A DNA stretch of 64,000 nucleotides from NCBI RefSeq assembly GCF_900141845.1, contig NZ_FQZB01000003.1, forward strand, positions 375,709 to 439,708. Direction: 5' to 3'. The notes under the pieces are model-generated. The model was not told the DNA's origin. It did not search any database and saw only the letters and a program-made list of their open reading frames with translations. Source of the DNA: Clostridium cavendishii DSM 21758. GTDB taxonomy: Bacteria; Bacillota; Clostridia; Clostridiales; Clostridiaceae. The position numbers and the translations under genes were made by a program. The stretch's first letter is position 1; each line of letters begins with the position of its first letter. Positions 17,833 through 26,500 of the stretch are shown piece by piece.

Positions 17833-18411
17833 TTAGACGTTCCCCTGACTTTCTAAAATTAAATAATTTCTAGCTTCTATTGTTAATGGATGTACTAATT
17901 GACCTAACTTGATAACATACATAATAGTATTATCTATGCCTTTTAAAAGCCCTGCATTTAAATCTTTAAAAGTAAGTTCTCTAAGTTCTTCTACCCCATT
18001 ATAATTACGATTTGGTTCTATATAATCTGATATATAAATTATCTTGTCTAATAAAGACATATTATCTTTACCTGTAGTATGACATGCTATGGCACTTAAA
18101 ATCTCACTATCTGTAACTTCCATAATATCTCTTGCTAGTATCCCTGCTACAAGACCATGCAATATTTGAGGTGAATTTTTTGTAACATCATCAAGCTCTA
18201 TATTATTATTTTCTAATATTTTAACTTGCTCATCTATTTTCATGTTTTTAGCTGCATCATGTAACAGTGCTGCAATTTTTGCCTTTTCCTCTGAAGCACC
18301 ATTTAATTTTGCTAAGGCTATAGCTGTTTTTACCACTCCTAAAGTATGAATATACCTAGTTTCTTTTAGATTCTCTTTTACATAATAATCCATAGCTTCA
18401 TACGTCCACAT
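17833..18411 (-). CDS. yqeK: YqeK, symmetrical diadenosine tetraphosphate hydrolase (HD domain)
   Basis: 192-residue HD-domain metalloenzyme. Metal ligands are visible in TRYIHTLGV, LLHDAAK and HGLVAG. The YqeK family cleaves Ap4A symmetrically to ADP, removing this alarmone-like dinucleotide. It is encoded 16 bp after nadD, the conserved arrangement in Firmicutes. The next gene is the LCP ligase. Confidence 0.92.
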   Translation of the reverse strand: MWTYEAMDYYVKENLKETRYIHTLGVVKTAIALAKLNGASEEKAKIAALLHDAAKNMKIDEQVKILENNNIELDDVTKNSPQILHGLVAGILARDIMEVTDSEILSAIACHTTGKDNMSLLDKIIYISDYIEPNRNYNGVEELRELTFKDLNAGLLKGIDNTIMYVIKLGQLVHPLTIEARNYLILESQGNV

Positions 18412-18427
18412 AATTTTTCCTCCTTCA

Positions 18428-19030
18428 TCACTTGTATAAATTCTCCTTACTTATAATATTTCTAACATTAATAGGCACAAAAAAATCTATACAAAGTCCA
18501 GCTCTTACCCTGTCTCTTATAAGACTAGAGCTTATTTCCATATTAAGTAAATCTAGGTATATTATATTAGTATTATACCTTTCCTCTACTTTTTCCTTCT
18601 GTGAAATTATTTCATTTTTCGAGTATCCTGGTCTCTTAAATACAACGAAATTGCAGGTTTCCATTATATTTTGCACATTTCTCCATTTATCTATATTAAT
18701 AAGACAATCCGCACCTGTAATAAAATACAGTTCTGAGTCTTTATTTGTTTCTTTTAAATATCTTAAGGTTTCATATGTATAGCTTAAAGTTTCTTTTCTT
18801 ATTTCATAATCGGATATAGTAAAGAAGCTATAATCACTTATAGCTTTCTCTACCATTTCATATCTTAAAATACCATCCGTTACTTCATTTCCTCTTTTGT
18901 GTGGAGGGTTACCGCCTGGCATAAATATGATTTCTTCTAAACCAAGTTTTTTATAAGCCTCATAGGCTATATACATATGACCAAAATGAATTGGATCAAA
19001 AGTTCCACCTAAAACACCTATTTTCCTCAT
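18428..19030 (-). CDS. nadD: Nicotinate-nucleotide adenylyltransferase
   Basis: 200-residue nucleotidyltransferase that makes deamido-NAD from nicotinate mononucleotide and ATP. The N-terminal GGTFDPIHFGHM motif and the C-terminal ISSSLIRDRV (ISSTxIR-type) signature are both present. The stop of yhbY lies 4 bp before its ATG, and yqeK follows, the standard order. Confidence 0.95.
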   Translation of the reverse strand: MRKIGVLGGTFDPIHFGHMYIAYEAYKKLGLEEIIFMPGGNPPHKRGNEVTDGILRYEMVEKAISDYSFFTISDYEIRKETLSYTYETLRYLKETNKDSELYFITGADCLINIDKWRNVQNIMETCNFVVFKRPGYSKNEIISQKEKVEERYNTNIIYLDLLNMEISSSLIRDRVRAGLCIDFFVPINVRNIISKENLYK

Positions 19031-19034
19031 AGAA

Positions 19035-19334
19035 TTATTTCTTTACAGGTAACTCTATTTTTGGTTTTTTACTTGATTGTTTAAAGACAACTAATTTACT
19101 TCCTATAGCTTGAATACCCTCACACCCTACAGCTTTACATATAATATCTGAAGCCTCTCTTGTGTCTAACCCGCTATTTTCTAAAACCTTTATTTTTATA
19201 ATTTCTCTTGCTTCTAACGCTTCTTCTACTTGCTTTAAGAAATTTTCTTCAATTCCATTTTTACCTATTTGAAAAATAGGATCTAATGTATTAGCAATAC
19301 TTCTTAAGTAAGCTCTTTGCTTTGTTGTAATCAT
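19035..19334 (-). CDS. yhbY: YhbY/CRM-domain RNA-binding protein
   Basis: 99-residue single CRM-domain protein of the YhbY/YqeI family, which associates with pre-50S ribosomal subunits. The family GxxG-type loop appears as IGKNGIEE, and a lysine-rich C-terminal tail follows. It lies between obg and nadD, as in other Firmicutes. Confidence 0.9.
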   Translation of the reverse strand: MITTKQRAYLRSIANTLDPIFQIGKNGIEENFLKQVEEALEAREIIKIKVLENSGLDTREASDIICKAVGCEGIQAIGSKLVVFKQSSKKPKIELPVKK

Positions 19335-19360
19335 TAAATCACCTCATAAAATATATTATG

Positions 19361-19428
19361 GAAACTCCTACTCATTACATTCATAGGAGTAAGTTCGAAT
19401 GACCAAATTAAAATTTGGATTCTCACTT
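19361..19428 (+). repeat. Interspersed 68-bp hairpin repeat, copy A
   Basis: It begins GAAACTCCTACTCATTACAT and ends in CCAAATTAAAATTTGG plus ATTCTCACTT. It matches copy C (61832-61900) with only a few changes and copy B (33184-33252) in inverted orientation. The palindrome CCAAATT/AATTTGG and CTCCTA/TAGGAG give two stem-loops. It occupies the obg-yhbY gap and overlaps the obg stop codon. Confidence 0.8.
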
Positions 19429-20720
19429 ATAATAAATATTCAAATTCAAAATCGTTAAGTCTTACGAAATCTCCATCTTGTATTCCCATTTCTCTAAGTT
19501 CATCAAATATTCCCTTATTCTTAAGAACCTTATGGAAGTATTTAAGTGAATCTGGATCATTTACATTAACAGCTGTAAGAATTCTATCTACGAAGGTTCC
19601 TTCAATTATATAAACGTTAGTACCTTCTTCTTCACCAGCTTCCACATGGATATCATATGTGAATCTTCTTTCCTCTGGTATAAATCTTTCATCTTCTGAA
19701 ATTTCTAAATCAGTTACAGGAATATTTGAAAGTATTTCTGCTGCAGCCTTTATTACATCCTCTACACCTTCATAAGTAGCTGCGGACATTTTAAACACTT
19801 TATCATATCCCATTTTATTTATTTCTTTTTTGAAGTTTTCATAAACTTCCTCTTCAAATAACATATCTGCTTTATTAGCAACAACTATTTGAGGTCTATC
19901 CCAAAGCTTAACATTATACTTTTTAAGCTCTTCATTTATTTTTATGAAATCTTCTATAGCATTTCTTCCTTCAACTCCAGAAATATCTACAACATGTATA
20001 AGTACTCTAGTTCTTTCTATATGTCTTAAGAAGTCAATACCAAGACCTACTCCTTCAGCAGCTCCTTCTATTATACCTGGAATATCTGCCATAACAAATG
20101 GTTGTATTCCCGGAACTGCAACAACACCTAAATTAGGTTTAAGTGTTGTGAAGTGATAGTTTGCTATCTTTGGTCTCGCTTTTGAAACTACTGATAAAAG
20201 AGTTGATTTACCTACATTAGGGAAACCTAAAAGTCCAACATCAGCTAAAAGCTTAAGTTCAAGACTTATCCATCTTTCTTCACTTGGCATACCTGGCTCT
20301 GCAAAGTTTGGTGCCTGCCTTGTAGGTGTACAGAACTTACAATTTCCTTTTCCACCTTTTCCACCTCTACATACTACATATTCATCCTCTGGATGAGAAA
20401 GGTCAGCCATTACCTTATTAGTCTCGACATCTCTAACTATTGTTCCCATAGGTACTTTTATGTACAGAGTTTCCCCATCTTTACCATAACATTTTGAACC
20501 TGAACCATTTACGCCTTTTTCAGCAATAAATTTCTTCTTATATTTAAAATCTAATAGTGTAGTCATAGAAGGATCTACCTTTAAGACAACATCTGCTCCT
20601 CTTCCACCATCTCCACCATCTGGACCTCCTAATGGTACATACTTCTCTCTTCTAAAAGAGATAGCACCATGACCACCTTCACCAGATCTTACAAATATCT
20701 TGGCCGTATCTATAAACATG
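19427..20720 (-). CDS. obg: Obg GTPase, ribosome assembly and stress/sporulation control
   Basis: 431-residue GTPase. The N-terminal glycine-rich Obg fold (about 1-158) has the MFIDTAKIFVRSGEGGHG start and GGPDGGDGGRG. The G domain (about 159-330) has P-loop GFPNVGKST, switch/G3 DIPGIIEGAAEGVGLG and NKAD. A C-terminal OCT domain (about 350-431) follows. It acts in 50S maturation and in growth and sporulation signalling. The ATG at 20720 was taken rather than the GTG at 20728 because AGGTG (20726-20730) is the ribosome site and MFID is the canonical N-terminus. Its stop codon lies inside repeat copy A, and two diverged copies lie in its leader. Confidence 0.95.
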
Positions 20721-20759
20721 CTCATCACCTTACCTTCATGTTAATTTATTCTTTTAATT

Positions 20760-20825
20760 AAGAATCAAAATCTCAGATTTAATTAATTCAAATTCACTCC
20801 TACGAATGATAATAAGTAGCAGCTT
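20760..20825 (-). repeat. Diverged interspersed repeat, copy D
   Basis: It aligns along its whole length with the reverse complement of copies A and C (AGAATC, TTAATTCAAA, ACTC, TACGAATG and AGTAG blocks retained). It has a different inner palindrome, AAATCT/AGATTT. It lies in the untranslated region before obg. Confidence 0.5.
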
Positions 20826-20837
20826 TATTTAAATAAT

Positions 20838-20900
20838 AGTCAAAATCTTAGATTTTTTTCTTCTAATTGACTCCTATTTACTGATATTAATAGGAGATTC
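20838..20900 (-). repeat. Strongly diverged interspersed repeat, copy E
   Basis: Adjacent to copy D in the same orientation. Sequence identity is low, but the plan is kept: AAATCT/AGATTT palindrome, spacer, then CTCCTATT/AATAGGAG hairpin and GATTC end. Confidence 0.35.
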
Positions 20901-20963
20901 ATTTATATTATTACCCTGCTTATTTATATTTAGACTCTTAAAGGTATAAAATCATATTATAAA

Positions 20964-21035
20964 AAAGTGGGCTTATATAAACTTTCTTTTTATCTATATA
21001 TTTTAAATTCTAAAAAATTTGTATAAGCCTACTTT
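20964..21035. other. 18-bp hairpin in the 436-bp gap between rpmA and obg
   Basis: 20964-20981 pairs with 21018-21035 over 18 positions. Two positions are G-U pairs if read as plus-strand RNA but A-C mismatches as minus-strand RNA. On the minus strand it is followed by TTTTTTATAAT, so it could act as a terminator before obg. A further helix AAACAATC/GATTGTTT (21050-21057 with 21094-21101) lies beside it. No gene is seen in 20721-21118. Confidence 0.45.
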
Positions 21036-21118
21036 AGACTTTTCTACAAAATAAACAATCGTTATCTTACTGCCTGTTAAAACAATAAAAATGTGATGAT
21101 TGTTTCCTATACTTTAAA

Positions 21119-21145
21119 AAAGCACCCTAGTAATTAGGGTGCTTT
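21119..21145 (-). terminator. Terminator of the rplU-prp-rpmA operon
   Basis: AAAGCACCCTA (21119-21129) pairs with TAGGGTGCTTT (21135-21145), followed on the minus strand by TTTTTAAAG. It separates the ribosomal operon from obg. Confidence 0.9.
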
Positions 21146-21156
21146 ATATGAATAAA

Positions 21157-21456
21157 TTATTCAGCTATTTGTTCTAAGTCTACTGGGTAAACTGAAGCTT
21201 TTTTCTTATCTTTACCCATTCTTTCGAATCTAACAATTCCATCAACTTTTGTAAATAAAGTATCATCTTTACCTTTACCTACGTTAGTTCCTGGATGTAT
21301 CTTTGTTCCTCTTTGTCTAACAAGAATGTTTCCAGCAAGAACGAATTCTCCATCTGCACGTTTAACTCCTAATCTTTTTGATTCAGAGTCTCTACCGTTC
21401 TTAGAACTACCAACACCTTTTTTGTGAGCGAACAATTGAAGGTTCATTATTAGCAT
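21157..21456 (-). CDS. rpmA: 50S ribosomal protein L27 with cleavable N-terminal extension
   Basis: 99-residue L27. It starts MLIMNLQLFAHKKGVGSSKN: the NLQLFA leader is the Firmicute extension removed by the protease Prp encoded just upstream, exposing the N-terminus that reaches the peptidyl-transferase centre. AGGAGGTG is 7 bp from the ATG. It is the last gene of the L21 operon, 4 bp after prp. Confidence 0.97.
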   Translation of the reverse strand: MLIMNLQLFAHKKGVGSSKNGRDSESKRLGVKRADGEFVLAGNILVRQRGTKIHPGTNVGKGKDDTLFTKVDGIVRFERMGKDKKKASVYPVDLEQIAE

Positions 21457-21460
21457 AGCG

Positions 21461-21832
21461 TTACACCTCCTCTTTTATAAGCCTTATATATTTATCGCAG
21501 CTCTTTTTCCCGAAACTGCTCTCTAAAGACATCATTATGCTTTCTAAACTAAGCTCAAAAGTTTTTAATAAAACCTGTGCTTCATTTATCTCTTCCTGAG
21601 TAAACCCATTAAGATCAAGCTTAAGATATCCATCACTCATTTCATAATTGCAATTTAGCTTTTGAACTTCGTCTAAGCCAATTATTACACTTTGAGAAAG
21701 CACTGATACAGAATTACAAACCATATCATAAGCATCTCCAGCTAAAATCATGTCTCTATCTCTAAGGGCATGATTTTCAATCATGAATGAAATTATGTTT
21801 TTATTCTCTTTAATTATCTTTACTTTAATCAT
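21461..21832 (-). CDS. prp: Prp, ribosomal-processing cysteine protease for L27
   Basis: 123-residue protease (YsxB family) that removes the N-terminal extension of L27. The catalytic His21 lies in NHALRDRD and Cys39 in DAYDMVCNSVS. The residue before His is Asn rather than the more common Gly. It lies between rplU and rpmA as in other Firmicutes, 7 bp after rplU. Confidence 0.92.
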   Translation of the reverse strand: MIKVKIIKENKNIISFMIENHALRDRDMILAGDAYDMVCNSVSVLSQSVIIGLDEVQKLNCNYEMSDGYLKLDLNGFTQEEINEAQVLLKTFELSLESIMMSLESSFGKKSCDKYIRLIKEEV

Positions 21833-21839
21833 ACAAAAA

Positions 21840-22151
21840 TTAAGCTTCGATTTTTTCGATTACTATTTTAGTGTAAGATTGTCTGTGACCAGTTTTCTTT
21901 CTGTAGTCCTTTTTTGGTTTGTACTTGAATACAACAACCTTTTTAGCTTTACCTTGAGATAAAACCTTAGCAACTACTTTTGCTCCTTCAACAACTGGTT
22001 TACCAACTTTAAGTTCTCCGTCTTTTGATACTGCAAGAACTTCTGTTAATTCAACTGTTGCGTCAACTTCAGCGTTAAGTTTTTCAACGAATAATACGTC
22101 TCCTTCTTGAACTCTGTATTGTTTTCCACCTGTAGTTAATACTGCGTACAT
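21840..22151 (-). CDS. rplU: 50S ribosomal protein L21
   Basis: 103-residue L21, starting MYAVLTTGGKQYRVQEGD and ending with the basic KKDYRKKTGHRQSYTKI signature that contacts 23S rRNA. It is the first gene of the rplU-prp-rpmA operon, behind the L21 leader RNA and a good SigA promoter. Confidence 0.97.
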   Translation of the reverse strand: MYAVLTTGGKQYRVQEGDVLFVEKLNAEVDATVELTEVLAVSKDGELKVGKPVVEGAKVVAKVLSQGKAKKVVVFKYKPKKDYRKKTGHRQSYTKIVIEKIEA

Positions 22152-22166
22152 TAAAACACCTCCTCA

Positions 22167-22240
22167 ATTACGGTTTCGCCACTTAAGGTACAGACAATAA
22201 ATAGCCTGTTTATAATTAACCCATTCGTGAGCGGTCTACA
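22167..22240 (-). ncRNA. L21 leader RNA (autoregulatory 5' UTR)
   Basis: Minus-strand blocks GACCGCTCACGAATGGGTTA, ACAGGC and GTACCTTAAGTGGCGAAACC, ending just before the rplU ribosome site, match the conserved L21 leader of Firmicutes. It is thought to let L21 repress its own operon. Confidence 0.8.
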
Positions 22241-22246
22241 AAAGCC

Positions 22247-22275
22247 ATTCTACCACATGTGCATATTTTTGTAAA
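22247..22275 (-). promoter_or_regulatory. Promoter of the rplU operon
   Basis: Minus-strand TTTACA (22270-22275), 17 bp, TAGAAT (22247-22252), immediately before the L21 leader. Confidence 0.75.
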
Positions 22276-22282
22276 GCAAATT

Positions 22283-23728
22283 TTAATATTTCTCAATGAC
22301 CTTTACTAAATATTCTTTTACGTTATCTATTTGATTATTAAAAAGTAAAGCTTCTACCTTATAATATTCACTAAAATCTTTAAAATTTAAATATATATTT
22401 AAATCTAAAGCTCCTATTTCTTTTATAAACTCAAACATATTGCCATTTACAGCTTCTTTATACTCTTCATTTATTTCTATATGAAAATCCTTTATTTTAC
22501 CTTCAACATTGGATTTTAAAATTTCATTTTTTATAAGTAAATATATATATGAAAGCTTTAGTCTCTTTCCATGACCTTTACATAATGGACATTCTTCCTC
22601 TATATGCTCATATATACTTTTGCCTTTTCTCATTCTAGATATTTGAATTAGATTAAGTTCTGTAAAATCAAAAATTTTGCTTTTATTTCTATCACCTATA
22701 AAACTACTGTTTAAAGCTTTTATTACACATTCTTTACTTTCTTTTTTCTTCATATCTATAAAATCAACTACTATAATACCAGCTAGATTTCTAAGCTTTA
22801 CTTGTCTTGCTATTTCCTTAGCAGCCTCAACATTAGTTTCCTCAGCTGTCTTTTCTATATTTCTTCCTGTTACATGTTTACCTGAATTAACATCAATTAC
22901 ATACATAGCCTCTGTTTTTTCTATTATTATATAGCCACCACATTTTAAGTTTACCTTATTATTTCTAAGACTTAAAATCTCTTTTTCTATACCATAAAAA
23001 TCAAACAAAGTTCTTGCTTCGCCATAAAACTCTAAATCTACTGTATTAATTTCTTTTAAATATTCCTTGCATATCTCATAATCTTCTTTAGAATCCACAA
23101 TTATTTTTGAAGTTTTAGAATTTATATTATCTCTCAAAACCTTATAAATTATGCTACTCTCACCAAATAGCTTACAAGGTCTTATCGAATATTTAAAATC
23201 TCTAACTATTCTTTCATATTCTTTATATAGTCTATCAATTTCTTCTTGGATGTCTTCATGTTTTGCAAATTGTGAATTTGTTCTAAAGGTTATCCCTATA
23301 CCTTCTGGAGTTTTTATAACCTCCTTAAGCGTTTTAATAACTTCCTGATTTTTTATTTTTCTTGAAAAAACCCTTTTTGTATTAGCTGTTTCTAAAACTA
23401 CATACTTTCCTGGAATAGAAAAAGTTTTAATAACCTTTGCACCCTTACCATTAAGCTCCTCTTTAACAACTTCAACTAATACTTCGCTACCTTTTTTAAG
23501 AATCTTTAATTCACTTTCACTAAGACTCATATATGCATTATTTTTATGCCCTATATCTACAAAGGCGCTTTTTATACCAGGAACTATATTTTTGATTATT
23601 CCCTTATAAATTTCTCCAGGGATTGGTTCAAAGGTTTCCTCTTCTATAAAACACTCAGTTAAAATATTAACTTCTTTTATAGCAATTCTACGCAAATCAT
23701 TTCTTTTTTCAATATATATTTCTCTCAT
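22283..23728 (-). CDS. rng: Ribonuclease E/G family endoribonuclease
   Basis: 481-residue RNase of the E/G family. It has an S1 domain in about 35-115 (IVPGIKSAFVDIGHKNNAYM) and a catalytic DNase I-like domain with metal-binding aspartates in AMYVIDVNSGK and IIVVDFIDM. The zinc-link motif CPLCKGHG is near residue 400, followed by a small C-terminal domain. It would cut single-stranded AU-rich RNA or mature rRNA. It follows the two radical-SAM-associated genes by 20 bp, a conserved clostridial arrangement. It is short and lacks the long degradosome scaffold of E. coli RNase E. Confidence 0.92.
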   Translation of the reverse strand: MREIYIEKRNDLRRIAIKEVNILTECFIEEETFEPIPGEIYKGIIKNIVPGIKSAFVDIGHKNNAYMSLSESELKILKKGSEVLVEVVKEELNGKGAKVIKTFSIPGKYVVLETANTKRVFSRKIKNQEVIKTLKEVIKTPEGIGITFRTNSQFAKHEDIQEEIDRLYKEYERIVRDFKYSIRPCKLFGESSIIYKVLRDNINSKTSKIIVDSKEDYEICKEYLKEINTVDLEFYGEARTLFDFYGIEKEILSLRNNKVNLKCGGYIIIEKTEAMYVIDVNSGKHVTGRNIEKTAEETNVEAAKEIARQVKLRNLAGIIVVDFIDMKKKESKECVIKALNSSFIGDRNKSKIFDFTELNLIQISRMRKGKSIYEHIEEECPLCKGHGKRLKLSYIYLLIKNEILKSNVEGKIKDFHIEINEEYKEAVNGNMFEFIKEIGALDLNIYLNFKDFSEYYKVEALLFNNQIDNVKEYLVKVIEKY

Positions 23729-23747
23729 AACACTAACTTCCTAAATT

Positions 23748-24449
23748 TTATATATACTTATATAAAGGAACAAGCTTCTCATCCTTTAATGCATACATTT
23801 CTTCTCTTTTTATTTCAACAAAAGCTTCTTCATTAAATCCTGTTGTATTCAACTTTACAAAACTTGCTAAAAGGTCTGCAGATAAATTTTCTCTACTTCC
23901 ACAACTTATAGTAGCGTTAATAACTAGAAAATCTTCATTTACCCAGTATTTAAAATCCTTAACTAAAGGTTTTATATCTGCCATCTTTTCACCCTTTTTA
24001 GTTTTCTTTAATGTTTCCCAAGTTTCTTTTTCTAAAAGAGCTTTAACTTCTTCTAATACCTTCTCTGTATTATAATACCTTATCTTTATAGTATAATTTG
24101 CAGCATCTAAAAGTGCCATACCTTGAGGAACCCTCTTTTGGTTAGGTATTATTTCAGTATTAGAAGACTCTAAAAATCTTATATTATTCGAAGAATTCTC
24201 ATTAAGCTTTTCTAATACTGTTTTATTATCTACAAACTCAGTTAAAACTATATCCATATATTCTGCATCTGAATAAACTCCAACTGAAAGAGGTTGTGCA
24301 AGTGATAAAGCCATATGTGGATTAAACCCCTTTGAATACTCTATAGGAAGTTCTGATCTTCTTATAATTTTTTGTATAGTTCTCATTAAGTCTAAGTGTG
24401 ATATGAATTTTATGTTTGAGCCTTTAGTAAATTTAATTAGATATCGCAC
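23748..24449 (-). CDS. Radical-SAM-associated protein, TIGR03936/DUF2344 family
   Basis: 233-residue protein of unknown function that is almost always encoded next to the TIGR03960 radical SAM protein. The family start RYLIKFTKGSNIKFISHLDL and the SKGFNPHMALSLAQPLSVGV block are clear. The GTG start at 24449 lies inside the upstream gene (17-bp overlap), implying coupled translation and a joint role. RNA modification is a frequent speculation from its position before RNase E/G, but nothing in the sequence proves it. Confidence 0.85.
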   Translation of the reverse strand: MRYLIKFTKGSNIKFISHLDLMRTIQKIIRRSELPIEYSKGFNPHMALSLAQPLSVGVYSDAEYMDIVLTEFVDNKTVLEKLNENSSNNIRFLESSNTEIIPNQKRVPQGMALLDAANYTIKIRYYNTEKVLEEVKALLEKETWETLKKTKKGEKMADIKPLVKDFKYWVNEDFLVINATISCGSRENLSADLLASFVKLNTTGFNEEAFVEIKREEMYALKDEKLVPLYKYI

Positions 24450-26286
24450 CGTTAAAACACTTCCCTTCTTTGAAGTTTACATTTATTCCACAACCTGTAC
24501 ATCCTTTTCTACAGTTTTGAGTAAGTTCTGCACTTTTAGCCTTTTCATTTTCTGCTTGAATATATTTTTTATTAACGCCTATATCTATAAAGTCCCATGG
24601 AAGTATTTCATCATAGCTTCTTTCTCTAAATGCGTAGAAATCTCCATCAACATTACATTCCGCCATAGCTTCCTTCCAAGTATCTAAGCTAAAGTATTGT
24701 GACCATCCATCAAATCTAGCTCCTTTTTCAAAAGCCTTTATTAAAACATCACAAAGCCTTCTATCCCCTCTTGCAAATACAGCTTCCATATAGGAAGTAG
24801 CTTGAGCATGATAGTTATAGTTTATAGCCTTAGATTTTATAGTATCTCTTACAGCATTTATCTTTTCATTTACACTTTCAGGTTTATCCATAGGTGCCCA
24901 CTGGAATGGAGTAAATGGTTTTGGAACTAATATTGACGTACTTACTGTAACTCTTAATCCCTTATTTCTCTTTTCTTTTGGCACTTCAAAATATTTAGCT
25001 ACTATTTTTTCTGCAAGCATTGCTATTTCCCTAGCATCTTGAACCTCTTCATAAGGTAGACCAAGCATAAAGTAAAGCTTTAAGCTACTCCAACCTGAAT
25101 CAAATGCATTTTTACAAGCCTCTAAAATTCTTTCCTCAGTTAACCCTTTATTTATAACATCTCTCATTCTTTGAGAGCCAGCTTCTGGTGCAAATGTTAA
25201 ACCACTTTTTCTAACCTTTTGCATTTCCTTTAAAAGATCTACTGAAAAAGCATCTACTCTTATGGAAGGAAGAGCAACTGAAACATTATCCTTAGCATGT
25301 TCTGCTATTAAATCAGTAACTAAACCTTTTATATCTGAATAGTCACAAGTACTTAAAGAAGATAATGATATTTCATCATATCCAGTAGCCTTAAGTAACT
25401 GATCTGCTTGTTTAATTAAAGTTTCTCTTGATTTTTCTCTAACTGGTCTATATATCATACCTGCTTGACAAAATCTACATCCATTTGTGCACCCTCTAAA
25501 TAGCTCTAATATAACTCTATCATGAACTATTTCACTATAAGGTACTATAAATTTATCCGGATAAGATACATTATTAAAATCAGGTATTATTCTCTTTTTA
25601 ACAGTAGCAGGAACATCATCATATTTAGGTTTAAATTCTTTTATTGTTCCATCTTCATTATAAAAAACATCATAAAGTGAAGGAACATACACTCCTCTTA
25701 TCTTTGATATTTCTCTTAAAAATTCTTTTTTCTTTCCTTGTCCCTTATATTTTTTATATACATCTAGAACATCATTCATTATTTCTTCGCCTTCTCCAAG
25801 CTCAAAGAAATCTACTATATCATAAAGTGGTTCCGGATTATATGCACACGGGCCTCCAGCCATAATTATAGGTTCACCCTCGCCTCTTTCTGAAGCTCTT
25901 AATGTTATACCACCCATATCTAGCATATTTAATATATTTGTATAACTCATTTCATATTGTAACGTAAACCCTAAAAAGTTAAATTCATTTATAGGATCCT
26001 TACTCTCCAATGCATATAGTGGTATCTTATTTTTTCTAAGCTCTGCCTCCATATCTGGCCATGGTGCATATACTCTCTCGCAATATGTATCCTGTCTTTC
26101 ATTTATAGTATGATATAATATTCTTGACCCTAAATGAGACATTCCAACCTCATAAACATCTGGAAAACAAAAACCAAAACGAATGTCTACTTCCTTAGGA
26201 TTCTTAATTATCTCGTTAAGCTCTCCACCTATATATCTAGAAGGTTTCTCAACTTTATATAAAATGTCATCTGAAACTTTAACCAT
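24433..26286 (-). CDS. B12-binding-domain radical SAM protein, TIGR03960 family
   Basis: 617-residue enzyme of unknown substrate. An N-terminal cobalamin-binding-like domain (about 15-200) precedes a radical SAM core with canonical CTNGCRFC (CX3CX2C) near residue 265. A C-terminal region with four cysteines (QNCRKGCTGCGINV) near residues 595-610 could hold a second iron-sulfur cluster. It overlaps the DUF2344 gene and precedes RNase E/G and rplU. ATG follows AAGGAGG. Confidence 0.87.
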   Translation of the reverse strand: MVKVSDDILYKVEKPSRYIGGELNEIIKNPKEVDIRFGFCFPDVYEVGMSHLGSRILYHTINERQDTYCERVYAPWPDMEAELRKNKIPLYALESKDPINEFNFLGFTLQYEMSYTNILNMLDMGGITLRASERGEGEPIIMAGGPCAYNPEPLYDIVDFFELGEGEEIMNDVLDVYKKYKGQGKKKEFLREISKIRGVYVPSLYDVFYNEDGTIKEFKPKYDDVPATVKKRIIPDFNNVSYPDKFIVPYSEIVHDRVILELFRGCTNGCRFCQAGMIYRPVREKSRETLIKQADQLLKATGYDEISLSSLSTCDYSDIKGLVTDLIAEHAKDNVSVALPSIRVDAFSVDLLKEMQKVRKSGLTFAPEAGSQRMRDVINKGLTEERILEACKNAFDSGWSSLKLYFMLGLPYEEVQDAREIAMLAEKIVAKYFEVPKEKRNKGLRVTVSTSILVPKPFTPFQWAPMDKPESVNEKINAVRDTIKSKAINYNYHAQATSYMEAVFARGDRRLCDVLIKAFEKGARFDGWSQYFSLDTWKEAMAECNVDGDFYAFRERSYDEILPWDFIDIGVNKKYIQAENEKAKSAELTQNCRKGCTGCGINVNFKEGKCFNGAISN

Positions 26287-26380
26287 TTATATTCCTCCTT
26301 CATTTAACTATTAACACAAAACATATGTTACAAGATAACTCAATAAATTGATATTTTATTTTTTAGGATATGTCTATCTA

Positions 26381-26408
26381 TTAATAATTAACTTTTAATA
26401 ATTAACTT
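26381..26408. repeat. Two tandem 14-bp units
   Basis: TTAATAATTAACTT occurs twice head to tail upstream of the radical SAM gene, within an AT-rich gap. Its function is unknown and it may be chance expansion. Confidence 0.6.
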
Positions 26409-26424
26409 TTTTATTCACAAAAAA

Positions 26425-26448
26425 AAGAAGCATATTTCTATACTTCTT
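26425..26448 (-). terminator. Weak terminator after the SpoIVFB-like gene
   Basis: AAGAAG (26425-26430) pairs with CTTCTT (26443-26448), with partial inner pairing, then a long T-run on the minus strand. Confidence 0.6.
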
Positions 26449-26500
26449 ACATTGTATTATACTATTCTATCATAAATAAATTTAATAACCAACTCTTATT

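Noticed and set aside
24433..24449. Overlap of the two radical-SAM-associated genes as a frameshift in one long gene
   Set aside because: Each has its own conserved family start and end, and a GTG with an upstream GGGAAGTG ribosome site fits the second gene, so it is ordinary translational coupling.
26381..26408. Tandem TTAATAATTAACTT units as a regulatory element
   Set aside because: Only two copies of pure A/T-rich sequence with no promoter placement; chance slippage is sufficient. Listed as a repeat only.
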